Shown: positions 14,822 to 23,050 of the stretch, piece by piece | Layout: each line of letters opens with the position of its first letter | How positions within the stretch are numbered: position 1 is the stretch's first letter | Assembly (NCBI GenBank): GCA_029553955.1 | Contig: JAKPJZ010000041.1 | Coordinates: forward strand, 1 to 43,538 | Length of the DNA: 43,538 bases | Source: Chloroflexota bacterium | Lineage (GTDB): Bacteria; Chloroflexota; Anaerolineae; SpSt-313 | Direction: 5' to 3' | Position numbers and translations under genes: made by a program | The notes under the pieces: generated by a model | Databases searched by the model: none | What the model was told of the DNA's origin: nothing | What the model saw: the letters and a program-made list of their open reading frames with translations, nothing else

Positions 14822-15945
14822 GACTGGGCATCATCGACGTCACAGAATGGCAGACGATTGTGGACTTTGAGACGGGGTATCCCGTCGAGGAGCGAGGGGA
14901 GCTTGTCACACTGGCGGCCGAGATCCTCAAGGCCAGCCCCTATCCGGGCGATCTGGACTTGGCTTCCAGCCGTTGGGTGACAGATACCGCTCTGCGCCTC
15001 TGGCAGCACTATCAACCGCAGTTGATGTTCCTGGACTATGCCAGCCTCTTCCTCAACTATACCTTTCGGCCCATTCCTGCAGACCAATTCAGGGCCGCTG
15101 TGCATGAGGTCTTTGCCGAAGTAGAGCGCTTTGTCAGCCAGTCTGGCTTTACACCGGTGGTGGTTGGGTTGGGCGACCTGACCCCCTTCAAGGGGTATAT
15201 CGATGTTGTGCACAGCGATGGCCAGGTCGCTGCCGGGGGCATGTCGTCGCGCCACGCCGGGCTGTATGCTCCCTCGCTGCGCGATATCCAGGCGCTGCGC
15301 GACCATCCGGCTGTCGAGCGGGTGGACACGCGCGATGATTTTCGCGCCGAGCTTGGCGGATGTGACGACTTTTACCGCCGCTTCCCCGACGTTCTGGCCA
15401 CAGCCAAAGAGGGCTATGCCTTCCGTGGCGTGAGCAGTGGCGCACGCCCGATCTATCGCATGCCGAGATACGAGGCTGCCGTACCGTGGTATTCTCCGCT
15501 CGAGGGAGCGGAGAAGATCACCGATGTTGCTGGGATGGTGCTCCAAGCCGCGCAAGGCCAGCGGGTGGCGCTCATCCTGGTAGAGGCCGTGGGCTGTGAC
15601 ACCTTCCCCTGGCCTTACCGCACGATCGAAAACTGCCATCACTGGCACCACTATACAGCGGGGGATGGGCAATATCTGACCCTGAGCTCCGGCCGGCAGT
15701 TCACCGAGCACCCCTACCCACCGGGCTATCGTTTCTACCTGGAGGACCATGAGCGCAAGCTCTACCCCTTCTCTGGCATCTATGGCCAACGGCCGACCGG
15801 CATGCTGGGGCAACGCTTCGCCGGCAGGAGCGCCGCGGTTGGCAACCGCAGCGTCCTGACACACCTCGCAGCCGGCGCGCAGATCACCGTAGAGTGCTTT
15901 GCCCGGGCACTCTATAACCAGGGCGTGATGGCGGTCTGTGAGTAG
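14818..15945 (+). CDS. Unrecognised protein of the riboswitch operon
   Basis: A 375-residue cytoplasmic-looking protein with no signal or membrane segment. ATG at 14818 overlaps the preceding stop as ATGA. I do not recognise the family. Visible features: an N-terminal alpha/beta start (RLGIIDVTEW), a glycine/acid loop VVVGLGDLTPFKGY, SSRHAGLY, a cluster ENCHHWHHYTAGDGQY rich in His, and a late GNRSVLTH. The acidic loops and His cluster could bind metal, and a distant link to alkaline-phosphatase-type hydrolases is conceivable but unproven. Translational coupling to the radical SAM gene suggests a shared pathway. Confidence 0.75.
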   Translation: MRLGIIDVTEWQTIVDFETGYPVEERGELVTLAAEILKASPYPGDLDLASSRWVTDTALRLWQHYQPQLMFLDYASLFLNYTFRPIPADQFRAAVHEVFAEVERFVSQSGFTPVVVGLGDLTPFKGYIDVVHSDGQVAAGGMSSRHAGLYAPSLRDIQALRDHPAVERVDTRDDFRAELGGCDDFYRRFPDVLATAKEGYAFRGVSSGARPIYRMPRYEAAVPWYSPLEGAEKITDVAGMVLQAAQGQRVALILVEAVGCDTFPWPYRTIENCHHWHHYTAGDGQYLTLSSGRQFTEHPYPPGYRFYLEDHERKLYPFSGIYGQRPTGMLGQRFAGRSAAVGNRSVLTHLAAGAQITVECFARALYNQGVMAVCE

Positions 15946-16081
15946 CTGGGAGGCCGTCTCTTGTTGCTTGGTCCTGCGACCTGGCGATGCTGTTCATAAC
16001 CTACCAGGGAGCGCCGGCGCTCTACATGGTTGCGCGCACCGTTCGGTTGAACGATGGGGCGCTGTTGAGGAACTTGCATCG

Positions 16082-16134
16082 TGTCATTGCGAGTACCCCA
16101 GGGTTCGCCGAACCCTGGGGTACTCGCAATGACA
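16082..16134. repeat. 25-bp-arm hairpin with CAATGACA ends
   Basis: TGTCATTGCGAGTACCCC... (16082-16106) pairs perfectly with 16110-16134 around a 3-nt GCC loop. The outer TGTCATTGCGAG recurs in the 4652-5032 composite. The rest of the 15946-16294 gap holds a short palindrome GAGCGCCGGCGCTC (about 16008-16021) and no convincing gene. Confidence 0.75.
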
Positions 16135-16230
16135 GTTGCAGTTTCTGTGCTCACACATGCGCAAAGTACTCAGGGTAGCTTGGCATTGGCCCTGTGAGCG
16201 GCTGCGCCTGTGTGGCGGCAGGTGTGGAAA

Positions 16231-16241
16231 CGTGCTATAAT
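16231..16241 (+). promoter_or_regulatory. Extended -10 promoter
   Basis: TGCTATAAT (16233-16241): consensus -10 with upstream TGN and no clear -35, 54 bp before the ATG at 16295. Confidence 0.55.
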
Positions 16242-16294
16242 CTCGTCCTGTGGCAGGGGCAGGCTGCCATCAGACAGGAACGAGATGAGGACCC

Positions 16295-17341
16295 ATGCCC
16301 GAACCAGCCGCACGAGCCCGACGCCCTTACCTCTGGTGGGTGGCCACGCCCCTGTGCCTGCTCTACGCGGCGGGCGTGTTTGCCTTCCTGGCGCTGCGAC
16401 ACCTCCTGCTCGAGTGGCCACCGCTGCTGCTTGTCTTTGCCTTCCTGGGGCCATGGCTGTATGCCCCGCTGCTCCTGCTGCTGCCACTGGCGTTCTTCAG
16501 CCGCGCCCGGCCGGCCATCGCCGCCTCGCTGGCGGTGCTGCTCCTCTTCCTGGGGATCTACCTGCCATTCTTCCTGCCGCGCTTTGGCGCCGCGCCCGCT
16601 ACGGCCGGCGGCTCGTTGGTGGCCATGGCCTTCAACCTGGGGCCGGGCGTGTCGCAGCCTGCCGAGCTGGTGGCCGCGATTGGCGGCACCGGCGCCGGCA
16701 TCGTGGCTCTGGAGGAGGTCTACCCCGAGGCGGCTGCAGCCTTTGAGGAGGAGCTAGCGCAGCGCTATCCCTATCGCCTGCTGCCGTCCGGCGGAGGCGC
16801 GAGCGGGCTGCTCAGCCGCTACCCGATTCGGGAGCACGAGTACCTGCGGCTCGCGGGGGTTGGCCGGCCTGCCCTGCGCGTGGTGCTCGACGTGGCCGGC
16901 GAAACCCTGCACGTCTTTGTGCTGCACCCCGACCCACCCATCAATGCAGCGTATGGGTCCCGCGGCCGGTTGCCGGTGCGGCTTTTTGATGAGCACCAGG
17001 AGGCGCAGATGGCCGACCTGGCGCGGCGGGCCAGGGCGCTCGCAGGGCCGGTGCTCGCTCTGGGCGATTTCAACATGAGCGACCAGAGCCGGCCCTACGT
17101 CGTCATCAGCCGGGCGCTCGGCGACGCCTTCCGCGAGGCCGGCTTCGGCTTCGGCTTTACCTTCCCTGTGAACCTGGCGCGGCGCGGCCTGGCGCTGCCC
17201 GGGCCGCTCTGGCGCATCGACTATGTCTTTCACAACGACGCCTTCTATGCCCGGCGCGCCTACGTCGGCTGCCAGGGCGGCTCGGACCATTGCTATGTGG
17301 TGGCCGAGCTGGAGCGCGTGGCGCAAGGCGCGCAGCCGTAG
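16295..17341 (+). CDS. Membrane-anchored endonuclease/exonuclease/phosphatase family protein
   Basis: A 348-residue protein; ATG at 16295 behind GATGAGG. About residues 10-105 hold three to four hydrophobic segments. The remainder is an EEP (DNase I-like) fold: VAMAFNLGPG, the metal-binding glutamate in IVALEEVYPE, GLLSRYPI, LALGDFNMSDQS (Asp-Asn metal/phosphate pair), RIDYVF and the catalytic GSDHCYV. The catalytic half probably faces out of the cytoplasm. Such proteins (VanX-linked YafD-like group) cleave phosphodiesters in nucleic acids, lipids or inositol phosphates; the substrate is unknown. Confidence 0.82.
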   Translation: MPEPAARARRPYLWWVATPLCLLYAAGVFAFLALRHLLLEWPPLLLVFAFLGPWLYAPLLLLLPLAFFSRARPAIAASLAVLLLFLGIYLPFFLPRFGAAPATAGGSLVAMAFNLGPGVSQPAELVAAIGGTGAGIVALEEVYPEAAAAFEEELAQRYPYRLLPSGGGASGLLSRYPIREHEYLRLAGVGRPALRVVLDVAGETLHVFVLHPDPPINAAYGSRGRLPVRLFDEHQEAQMADLARRARALAGPVLALGDFNMSDQSRPYVVISRALGDAFREAGFGFGFTFPVNLARRGLALPGPLWRIDYVFHNDAFYARRAYVGCQGGSDHCYVVAELERVAQGAQP

Positions 17342-17372
17342 CGGGTTGCGCGATGGATCCCAACGGTCGCCA

Positions 17373-17400
17373 CCGGGCCTTTTGCTTCGCATCCTCCCGG
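17373..17400 (+). repeat. CCGG-N20-CCGG dispersed motif, copy 4
   Basis: A 28-nt copy (CCGGGCCTT, TTGCTTCGC, CCGG), 16 bp before the next palindrome and 3' of the EEP gene. Confidence 0.55.
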
Positions 17401-17416
17401 TGCAGGTCCTGTTGTT

Positions 17417-17486
17417 GGGGTTTTGGCAGGCTGGCGCCGCTGGCTGCCCCGCGGGGCAGCCAGCGGCGCCAGCCTGCCAAAACCCC
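17417..17486. repeat. 70-bp perfect palindrome
   Basis: Arms 17417-17451 and 17452-17486 (35 bp each) are exact complements with no spacer, centre CCCCGCGGGG. Outer ends are GGGGTTTTGG/CCAAAACCCC. It lies 3' of the EEP gene in the 17342-17681 gap, which holds no gene. Confidence 0.9.
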
Positions 17487-17606
17487 TTGCCCAGGGCTTG
17501 AGGCCGGCCGGTCGTCAGGCATAGCACCTAGCCGGCCCCAGCCGGAGGAAGGCGTTGACAGCCCGGCTGAAGCCACATGCAGCCATTCGCGGCAGCCAGG
17601 GCGGTG

Positions 17607-17615
17607 TGCTATAAT
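17607..17615 (+). promoter_or_regulatory. Extended -10 promoter
   Basis: TGCTATAAT with upstream TG and consensus -10 at 17610-17615, 67 bp before the FGGY kinase ATG; no good -35 seen. Confidence 0.5.
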
Positions 17616-17681
17616 CCACGCAGAATGCGCCAAGGTGGCTGCCGTCACCTGCTGACGGCGCGCACACAATAGGGAGTGGGC

Positions 17682-19244
17682 ATGGGCCAGGATTACATTC
17701 TCGCCATCGACAACGGCACGCAGAGCGTGCGGGCGCTGCTCTTCGACCTGCAGGGCAACCTGGCAGCCCAGGCACGGGTGCCGCTGGTGCCCTACGTGGC
17801 GCCGCACCCCGGCTGGGCCGAGCAGGACCCCGACTATTACTGGACCTCCCTCTGCGCGGCCTGCCGCAAGCTGTGGCAGGAGAGCGCCATCCCCAAGGAG
17901 GCGATTGCTGGGGTGGCGCTGACCACGCAGCGCGGCACAGTCATCAATGTGGACCGCGACGGCCACCCGCTGCGCCCGGCCATGGTCTGGCTCGACCAGC
18001 GGCGCACTGAGGGGCTGAGGCCGGTGGGCGGGCTGTGGGGCCTGGCCTTCCGCCTGTCGGGCATGACGGGCACGGTGGCGCGACTGCAGGCCGATGGCGA
18101 GGCCAACTGGATCCGCACCCACGAGCCCGACATCTGGGCGCGCACCCACAAGTACCTCTTCCTCTCCGGCTACCTCACCTACCGCCTCACCGGGCGCCTG
18201 GTCGACTCGGTCGGCGCGCAGGTCGGCTACGTCCCCTTCGACTACAAGGGGTTGCGCTGGGCATCAAAGTGGGATTGGAAGTGGCAGGCGGTGCCCATGG
18301 ACCCCGGCCTGCTGCCCGAGCTCGTGCCGCCCACCGATCGCCTGGGCGAAATCACGCCCGAGGCCGCCGAGGCCAGCGGCATCCCCGCGGGGCTGCCGCT
18401 CATCGCCGCCGCGGCCGACAAGGCCTGTGAGATCGTCGGCGCGGGCTGCATCGAGCCCCACATTGGCTGCCTCAGCTATGGCACCACGGCGACGATCAAC
18501 ACCACCCACCGCCGCTACGTCGAAGTGATCCCGCTCATCCCGCCCTATCCCTCGGCCGTGCCCGGTGCCTACAGCCTGGAGGTGCAGATCTACCGCGGCT
18601 ACTGGATGGTGAGCTGGTTCAAGCACGAGTTTGCCCACGAGGAGCAGCGCATCGCCGAGGAGCGGGGGATCGAGGCCGAGCAGCTCTTTGACGACCTGGT
18701 CAACCAGGTGCCGCCTGGCTCGATGGGGCTGATCCTGCAGCCCTACTGGTCGCCAGGGATCAAGGTGCCCGGGCCCGAGGCCAAGGGAGCCATCATCGGC
18801 TTTGGCGATGTGCACACGCGGGCGCACATGTACCGCGCCATCCTCGAGGGCCTGGCCTACGCGCTGCGCGAGGCCAAGGAGGCGACGGAGCGGCGCAGCC
18901 ACGTGCCCATCACCGAACTGCGTGTGTGCGGCGGGGGCTCGCAGAGCGATGCCGCGCTGCAGATCACGGCCGACATCTTTGGCCTGCCCGCCTCGCGGCC
19001 GCACACCTACGAGGCCTCGGGCCTGGGCGCCGCCATCGACGCCGCCGTGGGCCTGGGGCTGCACCCCGATTTCGAGACCGCCGTGCGTGAGATGACGCGC
19101 CTCGGCCGTACCTTCGAGCCCGACCCGCGCAACCGAGAGGTCTATGACGGGCTCTATCGGCGGGCATATCTGCCATTGTATAGGCGACTGAAGCCGCTGT
19201 ACGAGGAGATCAGCAAGGTCACCGGGTATCCGGGAAAGGCGTAG
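17682..19244 (+). CDS. FGGY-family carbohydrate kinase
   Basis: A 520-residue kinase; ATG at 17682 behind AGGGAG. The N-terminal phosphate loop [15 protein letters not shown] and [17 protein letters not shown] belong to the FGGY fold. The C-terminal domain carries [20 protein letters not shown], the family's ATP-site signature, and [14 protein letters not shown]. Members phosphorylate polyols or sugars. It differs enough from glycerol kinase (present at 36.3-37.8 kb) that another substrate is likely; the general look is of the YgcE/xylulokinase branch. It has its own promoter and ends just before a bidirectional hairpin. Confidence 0.85.
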   Translation: MGQDYILAIDNGTQSVRALLFDLQGNLAAQARVPLVPYVAPHPGWAEQDPDYYWTSLCAACRKLWQESAIPKEAIAGVALTTQRGTVINVDRDGHPLRPAMVWLDQRRTEGLRPVGGLWGLAFRLSGMTGTVARLQADGEANWIRTHEPDIWARTHKYLFLSGYLTYRLTGRLVDSVGAQVGYVPFDYKGLRWASKWDWKWQAVPMDPGLLPELVPPTDRLGEITPEAAEASGIPAGLPLIAAAADKACEIVGAGCIEPHIGCLSYGTTATINTTHRRYVEVIPLIPPYPSAVPGAYSLEVQIYRGYWMVSWFKHEFAHEEQRIAEERGIEAEQLFDDLVNQVPPGSMGLILQPYWSPGIKVPGPEAKGAIIGFGDVHTRAHMYRAILEGLAYALREAKEATERRSHVPITELRVCGGGSQSDAALQITADIFGLPASRPHTYEASGLGAAIDAAVGLGLHPDFETAVREMTRLGRTFEPDPRNREVYDGLYRRAYLPLYRRLKPLYEEISKVTGYPGKA

Positions 19245-19308
19245 GGGTGAAGCATTCGGATGCACGAATCTCTCCAGGCGAGGAGCGATTCATCCGAATG
19301 CTTCACCC
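19245..19308. repeat. 18-bp-arm hairpin after FGGY gene
   Basis: GGGTGAAGCATTCGGATG (19245-19262) pairs exactly with 19291-19308 around a 28-nt loop with partial self-pairing. It starts one base after the FGGY stop codon. Confidence 0.75.
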
Positions 19309-19313
19309 GTACA

Positions 19314-19371
19314 TCCTGGAGAAAAGAGGAGAGGCGGCCCCGCGGGGCCGCCTCTCCTCTTTTCTCCAGGA
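19314..19371. terminator. Bidirectional terminator palindrome, 58 bp
   Basis: Arms 19314-19342 and 19343-19371 (29 bp) are exact complements with no spacer. The A-rich outer part (GAGAAAAGAGG) becomes T-rich on the other side (CCTCTTTTCTC). It lies between convergent genes, so it can end transcription from both strands. Confidence 0.65.
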
Positions 19372-19379
19372 CTACTGGC

Positions 19380-20315
19380 TCAACTCTTTTCGTAGGGCTT
19401 GCCGCTGGCCGCGGGGCCGACCGTCTTGCCCACAATGCCGCCGAGGACGACGAGCGTGAGGATATAGGGCAGGCTCATCAGCAGCTCGCGCGGCACGGGC
19501 AGCAAGCCCGTGGGCTGCGCCGAAATCTGAAAGGCCTCGGCAAAGCCAAAGATGAGGCAGGCGAGCAGCGCCCCGGCTGGGTTCCAATTGCCGAACACCG
19601 TCGCCGCCAGCCCCATAAAGCCGCGGCCGTTCGTCACGGTAGTGGCGAATTGGGGCACCTTGCCGATGGTGAGGAAAGCGCCGCCGAGGCCGGCCAGCAT
19701 GCCGCCGATAATCACACCCGCGAAGCGCATGCGCGCCACATTGACGCCCACCGTATCGGCTGCGCGCGGGTGCTCGCCGACGGCGCGCAGGCGCAGGCCA
19801 AAGCGCGTCTTGAAGAGCAGCACCTGGAACAGCACCACCAGGATGAGTGCCACGTAGGTCAGCAGGCTGTGTTTGCCGAGCACAGGGCCGATGATGGGCA
19901 GGCCGGCGATGAACGGCAGGGTCACGTCGGGCAAGGGGGGCACCAGCCCCGTGTCGCCATAGTGGCCCGGCCAGATGTAGGGGATGATCAGCCGCGGCAC
20001 GCCCAGGGCCGCGATGTTGATCGCGGTCGCGGCGACGACCTGATTGACCTTGACCGTCACGCTCAGATAGGCGTGCAGGAGGCCCAGTAGCCCGCCCATG
20101 GCCATGGCCAGGAGCAACCCCACCCAAGGCCCCCAGAAGTGCGACCCCACGACGGCTGCAAAGGCACTGAGCAGCATTGTGCCTTCGATGCCGATGTTGA
20201 CCACACCACTCCGCTCCGACATGACGGCCGCCAGCGCAGCAAAGACCAGCGGCGTGGCGATGCGAAGTGTCGCGGCCAGCAAGGAAAGGTTAAGTACGCT
20301 GCTCCAACCCTGCAC
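19380..20315 (-). CDS. BMP-type nucleoside ABC permease (NupQ-like)
   Basis: A 311-residue, eight-to-nine-helix permease; GTG at 20315, overlapping the previous gene by 26 bp. ATPLVFAALAAVMSERSGVV, NIGIEGTMLLSAF and KVNQVVAATAINI are the signature of the second permease of BMP/nucleoside and simple-sugar importers (branched-chain-like fold). It pairs with the permease encoded just upstream to form the channel. Last gene of the operon, followed by the terminator palindrome. Confidence 0.87.
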   Translation of the reverse strand: MQGWSSVLNLSLLAATLRIATPLVFAALAAVMSERSGVVNIGIEGTMLLSAFAAVVGSHFWGPWVGLLLAMAMGGLLGLLHAYLSVTVKVNQVVAATAINIAALGVPRLIIPYIWPGHYGDTGLVPPLPDVTLPFIAGLPIIGPVLGKHSLLTYVALILVVLFQVLLFKTRFGLRLRAVGEHPRAADTVGVNVARMRFAGVIIGGMLAGLGGAFLTIGKVPQFATTVTNGRGFMGLAATVFGNWNPAGALLACLIFGFAEAFQISAQPTGLLPVPRELLMSLPYILTLVVLGGIVGKTVGPAASGKPYEKS

Positions 20316-21387
20316 TGCTCGTGCCTCCCTTCGTCGCGACGGCCGTCGTTTTGCGTGAGCGGATGAGCACCATCAGGAAAATGATGAGTGCGGTGATGAC
20401 GAGCACCGTATCGCGGCTGACATCGGCCACGCCCTGAGTGGCGGTAAAGCCGGCACTCAAGGCGCCGAACAGCAGCGCGGCCAACGCAGTGCCCACCGGA
20501 TGCAGCCCCCCCAGGAGCGCCGCGGCGATGGCATCCCAGGCATAGCTGGCAGAGAGATCCTGCGAGAAGCGATAGTTCACAGCCAGCACTTCGATGGCAC
20601 CGGCCAGGCCGGCCAGGAAGCCGCTGATGGCCATGGTGACGACGATGCTGCGCGCCACGCGGATGCCGCCATACTCGGCGGCGCTGGCGCTGAGGCCCAC
20701 GGCGCGGATCTTGTAGCCCAGGCGAGTGCGGAAGAGCAGGTACCACACGACGACGACGCAGGCCAGGGCGATGAGGACGCCCGCGTGCAGACGGGCATCG
20801 CTCCAGAGGCGCGGCAGGCGCGCCGATTCCAGCACCGGCGGCGAGGCTGGGATGAGGCCGGGCGCCTTCATGGGCCCTTTGGGGCCGACGATCCACGACT
20901 TGAAGTTGATGACGAGATAGTTCATCAGCAGCGTTGTGATCACTTCGTGCATGTTGAGCCGGGCCCTGAGATAGCCGGCGATGGCCGACCAGACCACACC
21001 CAGCGCTGCGCCGGCCAGCAGGGCCAATGTCACGTGGAGCAGTGGCGGCAGGCCCTGGATCCAGTAGCCGACCCAGGCCGCACCCATGGCACCGAGCAGG
21101 ATATTCCCTTGCGCGCCGAGGTTAAAAATGCCGCAGCGGAAAGAGATGGCGACCGACAGGCCGGTGAGGATCAGTTGCGTGCCATAGTAGAGCATCTCGC
21201 CGAGGCCACGGCGGCTGCCAAGCACTCCCTGCCAGAAAGCGCCATAGGCAACAAAGGGCTCGCTGCTGGTCACAGCCAGGATCAGCGCGCCCGCCACCAG
21301 CCCCAGAGCGACGGCAATCAGCGACAGCGCCAGCTCGCTCTCAGTGATGCGGCCCCACAGGCTGCGCACCCGGTCACGCGTGGCCAT
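20290..21387 (-). CDS. BMP-type nucleoside ABC permease (NupP-like)
   Basis: A 365-residue permease; ATG at 21387 behind AAGGAGG, overlapping the ATPase gene by 14 bp. Helices alternate with short loops. Key motifs are GTQLILTGLSVAISFRCGIF, NLGAQGNILLGAMGA and NMHEVITTLLMNYLV, characteristic of the larger permease of BMP-linked importers (YufP/NupP). It is encoded between the ATPase and the partner permease, with overlapping ends that imply coupled translation. Confidence 0.87.
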   Translation of the reverse strand: MATRDRVRSLWGRITESELALSLIAVALGLVAGALILAVTSSEPFVAYGAFWQGVLGSRRGLGEMLYYGTQLILTGLSVAISFRCGIFNLGAQGNILLGAMGAAWVGYWIQGLPPLLHVTLALLAGAALGVVWSAIAGYLRARLNMHEVITTLLMNYLVINFKSWIVGPKGPMKAPGLIPASPPVLESARLPRLWSDARLHAGVLIALACVVVVWYLLFRTRLGYKIRAVGLSASAAEYGGIRVARSIVVTMAISGFLAGLAGAIEVLAVNYRFSQDLSASYAWDAIAAALLGGLHPVGTALAALLFGALSAGFTATQGVADVSRDTVLVITALIIFLMVLIRSRKTTAVATKGGTSSAGLEQRT

Positions 21388-22912
21388 GCTGTTCCTCCTT
21401 GGACCCGGCCAGGGCACCGGCCATCAAGAGGCCCAGCATCTCTTCGGTGGCCTCAGCGGCGGCCACGGTCCCCTGGATGCGCCCCTCGAACATGACGATG
21501 ATGCGGTCGCTCAGGTCCATGATCTCGCTCAGCTCCGATGAGACCAAGAGCACCGCCTTGCCCTCACTGCGCTGGCGCACCAGTTGCTGGCGCACAAACT
21601 CGGTGGCCCCCACGTCGAGGCCGCGCGTGGGCTGCGCAGCGATGAGCAGCTTGGGGTGGCGCTCGAACTCGCGGGCCAGGACGACCTTCTGCTGGTTGCC
21701 GCCGGAGAGGGCGCGGGCCTGGGTCTCGATGGAGGGCGCGCGCACATCAAAATCCGCCATGAGGCGCTTGGCGGTCTGGCGGCCCAGGTCATAGTCCAGG
21801 TTCATCCCCTGGGCGTAGGGTGGCATATCCTGGAAGCCCAGGAGCATGTTCTCGAGCAGCGAGAACTCGAGCACTAGGCCGCGCTGGTGGCGATCCTCGG
21901 GGATGTGGGCCACACCGGCGCTAAAGAGGTCGCCGGGCCGGCGGTTCGTCAACTCCTGGCCGCTGACGAGGACCTGCCCACCCTCTGCATGGCGCAGGCC
22001 GGTGAGCACCTCGACCAGCTCGCTCTGCCCGTTGCCCTCCACACCGGCCACGCCGACAATCTCGCCGGCGTGCACCTCGAACGAGATGCCGTCGAGGGCC
22101 ACGAGGTTGCGGTTATTGCGGGCACGCAGCTCACGCACCTGCAGTACGGGTGGCCCGGGCGCCACGGCGGGCCGGTCCACATGGAGGAACACCTCGCGGC
22201 CCACCATCATACGCGCCAGGTCAGCCTCGGTGACGCCACGGGCGCTGCGCGTGCCGATGGCCTTGCCGTCGCGCAGCACGGTCACGCGGTCACAGATAGT
22301 GAGCACCTCGGGCAGCTTGTGGGTGATAAAGATGATCGTATGGCCCTGGTCGCGCAGTGTGTGCATAACCTCGTAGAGCTCTTCGACCTCCTGCGGGGTC
22401 AGCACGGCGGTCGGCTCGTCGAGGATGAGGATCTGGGCCTCGCGGTAGAGTGCCTTGAGGATTTCCACTCGCTGTTGGATGCCGACGGGAATATCCTGAA
22501 CGCGGGCGGTGGGATCGACCTTGAGGCCGTAGCGCGCCGAGAGTTCGCGGACCTTGGCCTCGGCGCCGGCCATGTCGAGGAATGGCCCCCGCGTCAGCTC
22601 AGCGCCCAGCACGAGGTTCTCGGTGACGGTGAACACCGGGATGAGCATAAAGTGCTGGTGCACCATGCCGATGCCCCTGGCGATGGCGTCGTGGGGGCTG
22701 GCAAAATGCACCGGCTCGCCGCGCACGAGGATTTGGCCGCCGTCGGGGGGGTAGAGACCGTAGAGGATGTTCATCAGGGTCGTCTTGCCCGCGCCGTTCT
22801 CGCCCAGGAGGCCGTGGATCTCGCCTTGTTCGATGCTCAGGTCGACGCCGTCGTTGGCCACCACGCCGGGAAAGCGCTTGGTGACGCCGCTCATCGCTAT
22901 GATCGGTGCCAA
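21374..22912 (-). CDS. Double-domain ABC ATPase, nucleoside importer
   Basis: A 512-residue ATPase with two nucleotide-binding domains. The first has Walker A GENGAGKTT, IPVGIQQRVEILKAL in place of a canonical signature, and ILILDEPTAVLTPQE. The second has a degenerate P-loop (VEGNGQSEL), ALSGGNQQKVVLARE and AAQPTRGLDVGA. This asymmetric layout is typical of RbsA/NupO proteins. TTG at 22912 with GGAGG seven bases upstream is the best start; an ATG six codons in lacks a site. The palindrome at 22936-23037 separates it from the binding-protein gene. Confidence 0.88.
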   Translation of the reverse strand: MAPIIAMSGVTKRFPGVVANDGVDLSIEQGEIHGLLGENGAGKTTLMNILYGLYPPDGGQILVRGEPVHFASPHDAIARGIGMVHQHFMLIPVFTVTENLVLGAELTRGPFLDMAGAEAKVRELSARYGLKVDPTARVQDIPVGIQQRVEILKALYREAQILILDEPTAVLTPQEVEELYEVMHTLRDQGHTIIFITHKLPEVLTICDRVTVLRDGKAIGTRSARGVTEADLARMMVGREVFLHVDRPAVAPGPPVLQVRELRARNNRNLVALDGISFEVHAGEIVGVAGVEGNGQSELVEVLTGLRHAEGGQVLVSGQELTNRRPGDLFSAGVAHIPEDRHQRGLVLEFSLLENMLLGFQDMPPYAQGMNLDYDLGRQTAKRLMADFDVRAPSIETQARALSGGNQQKVVLAREFERHPKLLIAAQPTRGLDVGATEFVRQQLVRQRSEGKAVLLVSSELSEIMDLSDRIIVMFEGRIQGTVAAAEATEEMLGLLMAGALAGSKEEQHGHA

Positions 22913-22935
22913 TACTCCTCCTCCCCCCAGAAGAA

Positions 22936-23037
22936 GGGGGTTTTGGCGGGCCGGCGTGGTGGCGCAGGCATCCCCGCCTGCGCGGGCTACGCAGGCGGGG
23001 ACGCCTGCGCCACAGGAGCCGGCCCGCCAAAACCCCC
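22936..23037. repeat. Composite palindrome between SBP and ATPase
   Basis: Perfect 20-bp outer arms (22936-22955, 23018-23037; GGGGGTTTTGG ends) enclose an inner imperfect inverted repeat (GCAGGCATCCCCGCCTGC against GCAGGCGGGGACGCCTGC) with an 8-nt loop. It sits inside the BMP operon directly 3' of the binding-protein gene. Confidence 0.8.
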
Positions 23038-23050
23038 TCAGAAAGCCGTG

